A stretch of 6,114 nt of DNA from NCBI GenBank assembly GCA_036280295.1, contig DASURA010000420.1, positions 1-6,114 on the forward strand, given 5' to 3'. Source of the stretch: AWTP1-13 sp036280295. Its GTDB lineage: Bacteria > Pseudomonadota > Alphaproteobacteria > Rhizobiales > Hyphomicrobiaceae. A model generated the notes under the pieces. It was not told the DNA's origin. It ran no database searches and saw nothing but the letters and a program-made list of their open reading frames with translations. Position numbers and translations under genes: made by a program. Positions 1 to 5,924 of the stretch are shown in pieces. Numbering within the stretch: position 1 is the stretch's first letter; every line of letters begins with the position of its first letter.

Positions 1-491
1 GGTGCCGGCATGCCGGTGAAGTAGTTGGCCTGCCAGCGCGGCTTCTCCACGTCGATCATCGAGTTGAAGCGGGCGAGCCTCAGCCCCATCGCCAGCGCGA
101 ACACCAGCGCCACGATCCAGCCGAACCCTCGCGGCAGGGCACTGAGGCCCCAGATGTACATGAGCACGGCCGGGGCGACGCCGAAGTTGACGAAATCGGC
201 CAGGCTGTCGAGCTCGGCACCGAACTTGGACTGCGCCTTGAGGGCGCGCGCCAGGCGCCCGTCGACGCCGTCGAGCAGGGCGGCGACAACGATCAGGGCG
301 ATCGCCAGGTCAATGCGGTGCTCGATCGCCATGCGGATGGCGGTGAGACCGGCACACAGGCTGAGCACGGTGAAGAAGTTCGGCACCACCATGCGCAACG
401 GCACCCTGCTGTTGGCGAACAGCCGCCGGCGGCGGCGACGGCGCTCCTCCGTCTCAAGCCTGGGAAGCAGAGGGTCCATGCGCTCGTTCAC
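1..491 (-). CDS. pssA: CDP-diacylglycerol-serine O-phosphatidyltransferase (phosphatidylserine synthase), 3' end cut by window
   Basis: This inner-membrane enzyme joins serine to CDP-diacylglycerol, giving phosphatidylserine and CMP, the first committed step to phosphatidylethanolamine. The reading frame is open through base 1, so only the first ~164 residues are present. Counting from the GTG at 491, the class I CDP-alcohol phosphotransferase signature is complete: D74xxD77-G78xxA81R82, then G91xxxD95xxxD99 (seen as LLDGVDGRLAR and GAELDSLAD). The flanking sequence is hydrophobic membrane-type (VVPNFFTVLSLCAGLTAIRM, IALIVVAALL, APAVLMYIW, IVALVFALAMGL). A run of seven arginines lies near the N-terminus, just before the first membrane segment. 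The GTG at 491 has GGAG seven bases upstream; an ATG at 479 (MDPLLPRLE) is an alternative start. It lies 102 bases downstream of psd, which encodes the next step of the pathway. The family assignment is firm; the start is less certain. Confidence 0.93.
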   Translation of the reverse strand, partial: MNERMDPLLPRLETEERRRRRRRLFANSRVPLRMVVPNFFTVLSLCAGLTAIRMAIEHRIDLAIALIVVAALLDGVDGRLARALKAQSKFGAELDSLADFVNFGVAPAVLMYIWGLSALPRGFGWIVALVFALAMGLRLARFNSMIDVEKPRWQANYFTGMPA

Positions 492-498
492 CTTGCAA

Positions 499-502
499 CT
501 CC
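499..502 (-). promoter_or_regulatory. ribosome binding site GGAG for pssA GTG start
   Basis: GGAG on the minus strand lies seven bases before the GTG at 489-491. The competing ATG at 477-479 has only AAGG about 11 bases upstream, so spacing favours the GTG. An in-frame TGA a few codons further upstream rules out a much longer protein. Confidence 0.55.
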
Positions 503-593
503 GGGATAGTTGGGTTCAGCCGCCGGGTCGTATCCTGCAAGCACAATAGATGCACCCCGCAGGCCAGCGGGCTGACCTCAACCCTCTTCACTT

Positions 594-1307
594 CTACTGC
601 CGGCGCGCCTCGCGCTCGGGCTCGGTGGACTTGAGATCGGCGATCACGGTCTCGCCGCCTACGGCGCGTTGGCCGACGGCCACCAGGGCGTCCTGCCCAG
701 GCGGCAGGTAGAGATCCACCCGCGAGCCGAAGCGGATGAGGCCGAACCGCTCGCCGATCCCGAGGCTGTCACCCTCCTTCGCAAAGGTGACGATCCGGCG
801 CGCGATCAGGCCGGCAATCTGCACCACGCCGATCTCGACGCTGCCCGGCGTAGCGATGACGAGCGCGCGCCGCTCGTTCTCCTCGCTGGCCTTGTCGAGC
901 GCGGCGTTGAGGAAGGTGCCCGGCACGTAGACCGAGCGCGCGATCCGCCCCGGCACGGGCGCGCGCTGGATGTGGACGTCGAACACGGAAAGGAAGGTCG
1001 AGATCCTGAGGCGCGGAGTGTCCCCCAGCCCAAGCTCTGTCGGCGGGCGCACGCGCTCAATCGACGAGATGCGGCCGTCGGCGGGCGCAACAATGAGGCC
1101 ATCGCGCAGCGGCGTCACGCGCGGCGGATCGCGGAAGAAGTAGGCGACATAGGCGGTCGCGAGCACGGCCAGCCAGGCGAGCGGCGGCCACAGCCAGAAC
1201 AGCAGCAGCGAGACCGCGGCGCCCAGCGCCAGGAACCTGTAGCCCTCGCTGTGCACCGGCACGATGCCATCGGTGATGGTGTCGATCAGACTATGGCGCT
1301 CGGACAC
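594..1307 (-). CDS. psd: Phosphatidylserine decarboxylase, short pyruvoyl type
   Basis: The enzyme decarboxylates phosphatidylserine to phosphatidylethanolamine at the inner membrane. The 237-residue product matches the short bacterial/archaeal-type family (roughly 210-240 residues) rather than the ~320-residue E. coli form. It opens with a typical IVPVHSEGYRFL segment, followed by two hydrophobic stretches (about residues 24-58) that should anchor it. Conserved blocks follow: VAPADGRI (D77), FDVHIQR (H112), and the self-cleavage site RFGSRVDLYLP, where G194-S195 should split so that Ser195 becomes the pyruvoyl cofactor on the small alpha chain. The start is GTG at 1307 with GGAGG four bases upstream; no better in-frame start is visible. 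A nested palindrome separates it from the protease gene upstream, and pssA follows 102 bases downstream, so psd and pssA are probably co-transcribed, with the later pathway enzyme encoded first. Confidence 0.95.
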   Translation of the reverse strand: MSERHSLIDTITDGIVPVHSEGYRFLALGAAVSLLLFWLWPPLAWLAVLATAYVAYFFRDPPRVTPLRDGLIVAPADGRISSIERVRPPTELGLGDTPRLRISTFLSVFDVHIQRAPVPGRIARSVYVPGTFLNAALDKASEENERRALVIATPGSVEIGVVQIAGLIARRIVTFAKEGDSLGIGERFGLIRFGSRVDLYLPPGQDALVAVGQRAVGGETVIADLKSTEPEREARRQ

Positions 1308-1321
1308 TTGCCCTCCAGATG

Positions 1322-1389
1322 AGGTTTCGGTTCCAGGTTTCAGGGACGGCGTCGCTTCCCTGAAACCCGATCCCTAGAACCTGAAACCT
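1322..1389. repeat. Nested two-level palindrome between deg and psd
   Basis: An inner perfect 11-bp inverted repeat (GGTTTCAGGGA at 1336-1346 against TCCCTGAAACC at 1357-1367, 10-base loop) sits inside an outer imperfect one. The outer arms are AGGTTTC-GGTTC at 1322-1333 and GAACC-T-GAAACCT at 1377-1389, giving 7 bp, a one-base bulge, then 5 bp. The motif GGTTTC recurs in each arm. The outer arm touches the last two bases read of the protease stop codon. In RNA this would form a long hairpin between the two coding regions. There is no U-tract, so it is not a classic intrinsic terminator; an RNA-stability or REP-like intergenic element fits better. Confidence 0.8.
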
Positions 1390-2620
1390 ACTTCTTCTCT
1401 TTGCCCTTGCTGCGGCTCTTGGGCGGGGTGCGGACGCCGGGCTTGGGAGCGGGCTTCGCCTCTTCGGCGAGACGGCCGATGGTGACCTTGAAGGTGCGGC
1501 GCTGCCCCTTGCGGGAGACCTCAATCTCCACCTCACGGCCGATCTGGGTCTGCGACACCAGGCGGGGCAGCCCGCGCACCGAGCCCACCTCCTTGCCGTC
1601 GAACCTGACGATCACGTCGTCTTCCAGGATGCCGGCCTTGGCGGCCGGTCCTTCCGCAGCAACGCTTGCCACCCTCGCGCCGACCCCCTCACGCAGGCCG
1701 TAGGTATCGGCCATATCCTCCGTCACCGACTGGACGTTGACGCCAAGCCAGCCGCGGCGCGTCTCGCCGTATTGCCGGAGCTGGTCCAGCACGACAATGG
1801 CGGAATCGGACGGCACGGCGAACCCGATGCCGATCGAGCCGCCCGAGGGAGAGATGATCGCCGTGTTCACGCCGATGACCTCGCCGTCCATGTTGAACAG
1901 CGGACCGCCGGAGTTGCCGCGGTTGATAGCGGCGTCGGTCTGCAGGTAGTCGTCGTACGGTCCGGTATTGATGTCGCGCTGCTTGGCCGAGATGATGCCG
2001 ACCGAGACGCTGCCACCGAGACCGAACGGGTTGCCGATCGCCATCACCCAGTCGCCGACCTTGAGGCTGCTCGACGAGCCGAACGCCACCTGCGCCAGCG
2101 GCTTCTTCGGCGTCACCTTGAGCAGGGCGAGATCCGTCTTGGAATCCTTGCCCAGGATCTTCTCGACCGTGAGCTTGTGGCCGTCGGCGAAGCTGATGGT
2201 GATCTCGTCGGCGCCATCGATGACGTGATTGTTGGTGACGATCAGCCCTTCCTTGCCGTCGATGACAAAGCCGGAGCCCTGCGCCGTCACCTTGCGATCC
2301 GGCAGCTTGCCGCCCTTGCGGTCGAAGAAGTCGTCGAAAAATTCCTCGAACGGAGCGTTCTTGGGCACCTTGGGGAGCGGCGCACCCTCCGCCCCTTTGA
2401 GCGTCTGCTTGGTCGAGATGTTCACCACCGCATCGAGAAGCTTCTCGGCGACAGGCGCCACGCTGGGCGGCCCACCGTGCACCTGGGCGAGCGCCACGGG
2501 AGCCAGCCACCCTGCCAGAAGCAAGACGGCGAGCCCCAGGCTCGCAACGTATCCGGCGAGCGGCTGTGCAAACGCGCCGCGCTGTGGTGTCGCCGTTTCG
2601 TACCGTCCAGGCCCGGTCAT
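1388..2620 (-). CDS. Deg/HtrA-family periplasmic serine endoprotease with one PDZ domain
   Basis: This is an envelope protease/chaperone that degrades misfolded exported proteins. The ATG at 2620 gives 410 residues. A hydrophobic segment (about 21-44) ends in PVALA|Q, a likely signal peptidase I site after Ala45, so the mature protein should be periplasmic. The trypsin-like domain (about 55-280) carries the complete triad: His132 in TNNHVI, Asp163 in SKTDLALLK and Ser237 in RGNSGGP, with the oxyanion-loop context intact. A single PDZ domain follows (about 285-385, starting RGWLGVNVQ), where DegP and DegQ usually have two. The protein ends in a basic, Pro/Lys-rich tail (residues ~388-410, ending KGKEKK). 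The substrate-recognition loop contains FEEFFDDFFD, typical of Do-type proteases (PFxxFF). Its position just after hflKC is common in alphaproteobacteria. By family it is usually named DegP, DegQ or Do; the sequence does not let me choose, so no symbol is given. Confidence 0.94.
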   Translation of the reverse strand: MTGPGRYETATPQRGAFAQPLAGYVASLGLAVLLLAGWLAPVALAQVHGGPPSVAPVAEKLLDAVVNISTKQTLKGAEGAPLPKVPKNAPFEEFFDDFFDRKGGKLPDRKVTAQGSGFVIDGKEGLIVTNNHVIDGADEITISFADGHKLTVEKILGKDSKTDLALLKVTPKKPLAQVAFGSSSSLKVGDWVMAIGNPFGLGGSVSVGIISAKQRDINTGPYDDYLQTDAAINRGNSGGPLFNMDGEVIGVNTAIISPSGGSIGIGFAVPSDSAIVVLDQLRQYGETRRGWLGVNVQSVTEDMADTYGLREGVGARVASVAAEGPAAKAGILEDDVIVRFDGKEVGSVRGLPRLVSQTQIGREVEIEVSRKGQRRTFKVTIGRLAEEAKPAPKPGVRTPPKSRSKGKEKK

Positions 2621-2627
2621 GGCCACT

Positions 2628-2632
2628 CTCCT
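2628..2632 (-). promoter_or_regulatory. ribosome binding site AGGAG deciding the Deg protease start
   Basis: AGGAG lies seven bases before the ATG at 2618-2620 but only one base before the in-frame GTG at 2624-2626. The spacing selects the ATG. The site overlaps the TAG stop (2631-2633) of the small upstream ORF, which would allow coupling if that ORF is translated. Confidence 0.7.
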
Positions 2633-2855
2633 AAGCCGCCACCCACTTGATCCGCCGCACCGCGGTTGCAGCGCCGCTCATGCTCGCGCCCGCCAGACTG
2701 CGAGGACGCCGGCCGCCGTTGACAGGCGAGCGACGTCCACGACGAGAAGCGAGGCTGCTCGGGCGATGGTTGAGGAGTCCCCTGCATCGCCTGTCGCCAG
2801 GTGCTGCAGCGAACGTCTCGATCTCCATCGCACGTGCAATCATTCTGTTGGCCAT
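2631..2855 (-). CDS. Doubtful small ORF between hflC and the Deg protease (74 codons)
   Basis: I do not recognise this product. The frame starts with an ATG at 2855 preceded by AAGGAGA (2868-2874), a strong ribosome binding site though about 12 bases away. It ends with TAG ten bases before the protease ATG. The protein starts with a duplicated ANRM unit, is very rich in arginine and serine, has no membrane segment and shows no motif I know. Many alphaproteobacteria carry a small DUF2065 membrane protein gene at this position; this ORF lacks the hydrophobic segments that family needs. Its codon third positions are less GC-biased than those of its neighbours. It may be a relic, a leader-type ORF, or chance open sequence with a real ribosome binding site. 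Confidence 0.3.
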   Translation of the reverse strand: MANRMIARAMEIETFAAAPGDRRCRGLLNHRPSSLASRRGRRSPVNGGRRPRSLAGASMSGAATAVRRIKWVAA

Positions 2856-2865
2856 TCTGTTGGCC
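2842..2865. repeat. Perfect 12-bp tandem duplication (ATTCTGTTGGCC x2)
   Basis: ATTCTGTTGGCC at 2842-2853 is repeated immediately at 2854-2865 without mismatch. On the minus strand it duplicates the start region of the small ORF, creating two in-frame ATGs (2855 and 2843) and the residues ANRM twice. Two exact copies suggest a recent slippage event, since no differences have built up. Confidence 0.9.
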
Positions 2866-2892
2866 TGTCTCCTTCAGGCCACCCGCCGAAGG

Positions 2893-3807
2893 TCATTGCT
2901 TGGGCTGACCTCGGCTCACGCCACCGGGACTGTTGAAGTATTTGAAGAACTCGCTGTCCGGTGACAGCACCATCCGGGTTTCGCTGTCTCCGCCCTTCAT
3001 GCCGGCCTCGTAGGCCTGCATGGAGCGGTAGAAGCCGAAGAAGTCCGGATCGCGATTGAAGGCGTCGGCGAAGATGCGGTTGCGCTCGGCATCGCCCTCG
3101 CCGCGGATCTGCTCGGATTCCCGCGTCGCCTCAGCCTTGATCACGGTAACCTGCCGGTCGGCGTCCGCCTTGATCTTGTTGGAGGCCGCGGTGCCCTCGG
3201 CGCGGATCTCGGACGCCTCCTTCTGGCGCTCGGCCCGCATTCGCTCGTAGACGTTCTTCTGGTTCTGCTCGGGCAGGTCGGCACGCTTGATGCGCACGTC
3301 GACCACCTCTAGGCCGAACTCCTTGCCCTCCTCGTTCACCTGCTTGGCGATCTCCTTCATCAGCGCCTCGCGCTTGTCACGCACGATCTCCTGGAAGGTC
3401 GCGCCACCCAGGACCCGACGCAGCGAGGATTCCACGATCGGCTTCAACCGCTCGCGCACGCCAAGCTCGTTGCGCACCGATTGGTAAAACAGCAGCGGAT
3501 CGGTGACGCGGTAGCGGGCGAAGGAATCGACCATCAGCCGTTTCTGATCCAACGCGTTCACCTCATAGGGTGGCGAGTCGAGGTCGAGGATGCGCTTGTC
3601 GAAAAAGTCGACGGTCTCCACAAACGGGATACGGAAGTAGAGGCCCGGCCCGTACCTGCCGTTAGGCTGGTTAATGACCTTCTGTGGACTGCCGAACTGC
3701 AGCACCACCGCCTGCTCGTTCACGTGCACGATGAACATCGACAGATAGGCGGCGATGCCCGCCAAGGCGGCGAGCACAACAATGACTGCTGACAGAGCCT
3801 TCAACAT
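2893..3807 (-). CDS. hflC: HflC, SPFH/band 7 subunit of the HflKC complex that modulates FtsH
   Basis: HflC pairs with HflK in the inner membrane, mostly on the periplasmic side, where the two form a cage-like assembly around the FtsH protease and limit its access to substrates. The 304-residue product has an N-terminal membrane anchor (about residues 5-26, ALSAVIVVLAALAGIAAYL). The band 7 domain follows (VNEQAVVLQFGSP, GPGLYFRIPFVETVDFFDKR, LDLDSPPYEVNALDQKRLMVD). A charged Ala/Glu/Arg-rich helical region (about 190-250: ERMRAERQKEASEIRAEG, then a repeated KAEATRESEQIRGEGDAERN pattern) is typical of SPFH coiled coils. FFKYF near the C-terminus is also family-like. The ATG at 3807 shares its A with the TGA of hflK, and AGGGGG lies seven bases upstream, so the two are translated together. 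Length agrees with the family. Confidence 0.96.
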   Translation of the reverse strand: MLKALSAVIVVLAALAGIAAYLSMFIVHVNEQAVVLQFGSPQKVINQPNGRYGPGLYFRIPFVETVDFFDKRILDLDSPPYEVNALDQKRLMVDSFARYRVTDPLLFYQSVRNELGVRERLKPIVESSLRRVLGGATFQEIVRDKREALMKEIAKQVNEEGKEFGLEVVDVRIKRADLPEQNQKNVYERMRAERQKEASEIRAEGTAASNKIKADADRQVTVIKAEATRESEQIRGEGDAERNRIFADAFNRDPDFFGFYRSMQAYEAGMKGGDSETRMVLSPDSEFFKYFNSPGGVSRGQPKQ

Positions 3808-4904
3808 CAGTTGGCCCCCTCTTTACGCTTCTGAACCTGATCGAGGGGCAGGAAAGGAACAACGCCCTGGCCGACCTTGCCGTCGACAATGATCTTGTCG
3901 GAGCCGCCCAGCACGCGCTCCATCGTCTCCAGATACAGCCGCTTGCGCGTCACATCGGGCGCCTTCTTGTACTCGTCGTAAATCTTGAGGAAGCGCGCCG
4001 TTTGTCCTTGGGCGTCCGCGACGGCCTGCTCCTTGTAGCCCTTGGCACCGAGCACGATGCGATCAGCCTCGCCCCTGGCCTCGGCAACGGCCTTCTTGGA
4101 GTAGGCGAAGGCTTCGTTCTGGTACCTCTCCTTGTCAGCCTGCGCCGCCTGCACGTCGCGGAACGCGTCGATCACCTGCGCCGGCGGCTCGCTCTTCAGC
4201 ATCTGCACCTGTAGGATCTCAATGCCGGAGCCGTAATAGTCAAGCACCTGCTGCATCAGCTTCTGCACCGCTTCCTGCGTCTGGAAGCGCCCCTCGGTGA
4301 TGATCGGCTTGATGTCGGACTGGCCCACGACCTCGCGCATCGCACTCTCGGCAACCTCCCGCACCGTCTCATCCGGCTTCTGGATGTTGAAGAGATACTT
4401 CTGCGCATCCTTGATCCGCCAGCGCACCACAAAGCCCACCACGACGATATTCTCGTCGCCGGTCAGCATCAGGCTCTCCGCCGGCACGTCACGACCGCCC
4501 CGGCCGGCCCGGCTCGACTCGAAGCCGATCTCGATGATGTTCTGGGCCGTGACCTTCGGGAGCCGAACCTCCTCGATCGGGTAGGGCAGCCGGAAATGCA
4601 ATCCGGGCGGAACCTCACGGTCGAACTTGCCGAAGCGCAGAACCACGCCGGCCTCGTCGACCCTCACGATGAAGAAGAACGCGAAGTAGGCGACCACGGC
4701 CGCGCCAAGCAGCATGAGCGCGGCGACCAGCAAGCTCGGCGGGCCGCCACCACCGGGCATGACCTGCTTCAGGCGATCCTGGCTGCGCTTCAGCAGCTCC
4801 TCGAGGTCGGGTTGCTGGTGCGATCCGCCAGACGGCCCCTGCCCCCAGGGCCCGCCGCTGCCGCCCCCTCTGCGACCACCGCCACTTTGATTGTTCCAAG
4901 GCAT
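3807..4904 (-). CDS. hflK: HflK, SPFH/band 7 subunit of the HflKC complex that modulates FtsH
   Basis: HflK is the larger partner of HflC in the FtsH-associated membrane complex. The 365-residue product starts MPWNNQSGGG and has the family's glycine-rich cytoplasmic tail (about residues 8-28), then LEELLKRSQDRLKQVMPGGG. A single membrane segment follows (about 57-80, SLLVAALMLLGAAVVAYFAFFFIV), then the band 7 domain (VDEAGVVLRFGKF, PPGLHFRLPYPIEEVRLPKV, LMLTGDENIVVVGFVVRWRI). The helical region contains DVQAAQADKERYQNEAFAY and EARGEADRIVLGAKGYKEQ, and the end has the RKRLYLETMERVL block typical of HflK. It is the first gene of the hflKC unit and overlaps hflC by one base (TGATG). GAGG lies about ten bases before the ATG at 4904. 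No heat-shock or sigma-70 promoter could be placed firmly upstream. Confidence 0.96.
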   Translation of the reverse strand: MPWNNQSGGGRRGGGSGGPWGQGPSGGSHQQPDLEELLKRSQDRLKQVMPGGGGPPSLLVAALMLLGAAVVAYFAFFFIVRVDEAGVVLRFGKFDREVPPGLHFRLPYPIEEVRLPKVTAQNIIEIGFESSRAGRGGRDVPAESLMLTGDENIVVVGFVVRWRIKDAQKYLFNIQKPDETVREVAESAMREVVGQSDIKPIITEGRFQTQEAVQKLMQQVLDYYGSGIEILQVQMLKSEPPAQVIDAFRDVQAAQADKERYQNEAFAYSKKAVAEARGEADRIVLGAKGYKEQAVADAQGQTARFLKIYDEYKKAPDVTRKRLYLETMERVLGGSDKIIVDGKVGQGVVPFLPLDQVQKRKEGAN

Positions 4905-5098
4905 CTACGACTCGCCTCTTCTCGGTTCCCTCGACCGGGGAGTTATGGCGCCCGCCTCCCCGTCTGGGCCTCGGCGCCTGTCAATTCCGCAACTTAGGAG
5001 GATCTGCTCTGCGTGCAGGGCAGGCTTATAGGGCACGCGCGGGAAAGGCGCAAATTCCGCCCCGCGACATATGGCGTTAGCAATGCTTACCGCCAAGC
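4905..5098 (-). promoter_or_regulatory. 194-bp gap upstream of hflK with repeated AATTCCGC motifs and a dyad
   Basis: This gap probably holds the promoter of hflKC. AATTCCGC appears at 4983-4990 (extended to AATTCCGCAA) and 5053-5060, and the inverted TTGCGGAATT is at 5106-5115, inside the end of sspB. An imperfect 22-bp dyad (GGCGttagcaatgcttaCCGCC) occupies 5073-5094, just after the sspB stop. A TTGACA lies on the minus strand at 4979-4984, but no matching -10 element is found at 16-18 bases. CTATAA on the minus strand near 5028-5033 is a possible -10 with a poor -35. The elements are visible; their role is inferred. Confidence 0.35.
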
Positions 5099-5821
5099 TT
5101 ACCTTTTGCGGAATTTATCGAGTTGCACAACCTTGGAGTCATTGGCGGGCTCGTCTGGCTTGGAGGGCGCGGGCATCGACCGGCCGCCAGCCTGGGCCCG
5201 CGGCAAGGCTGCACCCACCGGCTCGGCAATGTCCGCGGCCAGCGGTGCGGAGGCATCCCCGACGGAGCCGTCACGGGTGCTGTCTTTCGGCGTGTTGCGC
5301 GGCTTGCGCGGGCTGCGCGCCCTGGCGGGCGCCGCGGGCTCCGCCAGCACATCGGGCGCGGGCTGGCGCGTGGGCTCCAGTGGCGGCTCGCCCAGCACCG
5401 CATCCAGCACTGGCACGTCGAGCTGATCGGCGGTCTTGGCGACCAGATCCGAGCTTTCGAACTGCAAGCCGTAGGGCACGCTCGGATCGAAGAATACACG
5501 AATGGCACGCAGCGGCACAGTCAGGCGCTCAGGCACATTGTCGAAGCTGAGGGTCACCTCAAAGCGATTGTCATCGACGCTGAGATTGCGGAACTGGTGC
5601 TGGAGGACGATGGTCATCTCCTGCGGATACTTCTGTTTCAGCCGCTTGGAGACGACGACGCCCGGCGCCCGGGTATCGAAGGCGATGTAGAAGTGATGCT
5701 CGCCCGGCAGGTGGCCCCACCCGGCAACCCGCTTCAGCACCGTGCGTACGATGCTGAGCATGGCTTCTCGCTGGGCGTCTTGCGCCAGAGCGTCATAGTC
5801 GATCTGCAGCTCGCCCGTCAT
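5099..5821 (-). CDS. sspB: SspB-type ClpXP adaptor (alphaproteobacterial form)
   Basis: SspB tethers tmRNA-tagged proteins to the ClpXP protease and so speeds their destruction in the cytoplasm. The start chosen is the ATG at 5821 (MTGELQIDYDALAQDAQREAM), giving 240 residues; the frame is open further up to 5872 but that part (MRRGSARGHCF...) is unlike the family. The folded substrate-binding domain covers about residues 1-125, with the conserved blocks HHFYIAFDT, MTIVLQHQFRNL (69-80) and FDPSVPYGLQF (111-121). A long Ala/Pro/charged linker (about 126-229) follows, then a conserved C-terminal tail KVVQLDKFRKR (230-240), matching the ClpX-docking tail of the family. The linker is longer than I recall for Caulobacter SspB. 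The ribosome binding site is weak (AGG next to the ATG). The tmRNA coding piece lies just upstream on the same strand. Confidence 0.92.
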   Translation of the reverse strand: MTGELQIDYDALAQDAQREAMLSIVRTVLKRVAGWGHLPGEHHFYIAFDTRAPGVVVSKRLKQKYPQEMTIVLQHQFRNLSVDDNRFEVTLSFDNVPERLTVPLRAIRVFFDPSVPYGLQFESSDLVAKTADQLDVPVLDAVLGEPPLEPTRQPAPDVLAEPAAPARARSPRKPRNTPKDSTRDGSVGDASAPLAADIAEPVGAALPRAQAGGRSMPAPSKPDEPANDSKVVQLDKFRKR

Positions 5822-5853
5822 CCTGGAATCGTCAACCTGGAAGCAATGCCCTC

Positions 5854-5870
5854 GCGCCGAGCCGCGGCGC
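5854..5870 (-). other. GC-rich hairpin between tmRNA and sspB
   Basis: A perfect 6-bp stem (GCGCCG at 5854-5859 with CGGCGC at 5865-5870, five-base loop) lies 33 bases before the sspB start. It is followed in the direction of transcription by GAGGGCATTGCTT, with no run of T. It could be a weak terminator or processing signal for the tmRNA, or a structure in the sspB leader. GC-rich DNA makes such stems easily, so the call is weak. Confidence 0.3.
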
Positions 5871-5888
5871 ACAACAGCCGAGATGGGT

Positions 5889-5916
5889 GGAGGGCTTCTG
5901 TTGCCCGGTGCCCTCC
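5889..5916 (-). other. Hairpin downstream of the tmRNA tag, possible 3' end or terminator structure
   Basis: A perfect 7-bp stem is formed by GGAGGGC at 5889-5895 and GCCCTCC at 5910-5916, with a 14-base loop. It follows the tmRNA tag region by about 57 bases in the direction of transcription. No T-tract follows. It may belong to the 3' part of the tmRNA precursor or protect its end from exonucleases. Confidence 0.35.
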
Positions 5917-5924
5917 GAACCGCG

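Noticed and set aside
556..571. Hairpin CCCGC/GCGGG between psd and pssA as a terminator
   Set aside because: Only five base pairs and no T-tract; the two genes are functionally linked and likely co-transcribed.
669..1322. Plus-strand frame of 217 codons opposite psd
   Set aside because: Antisense shadow of psd; composition is Arg/Asp/His-rich with no recognisable motif.
1772..2650. Long plus-strand frame of 292 codons opposite the Deg protease
   Set aside because: It is antisense to a clear protease gene, and its Asp/Arg/Val-rich composition is the usual shadow of a GC-rich gene on the other strand.
2631..2892. Degraded DUF2065 membrane protein gene in this interval
   Set aside because: A third minus-strand frame has a short stretch (AAGVLAVWRARA) faintly like the end of that family, but the N-terminal hydrophobic part is missing and the spacing does not fit; too weak to call.
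4979..4984. TTGACA on the minus strand as the -35 box of an hflK promoter
   Set aside because: No -10-like hexamer occurs 16-18 bases downstream; the nearest AT-rich hexamer (CATAAC) is about 31 bases away.
4905..5096. 63-codon frame filling the sspB-hflK gap on the minus strand (TTG start, TAG next to hflK ATG)
   Set aside because: It needs a TTG start with a weak ribosome site, its codon use is unlike the neighbours, and the product matches nothing I know; the gap is better read as the hflK upstream region.
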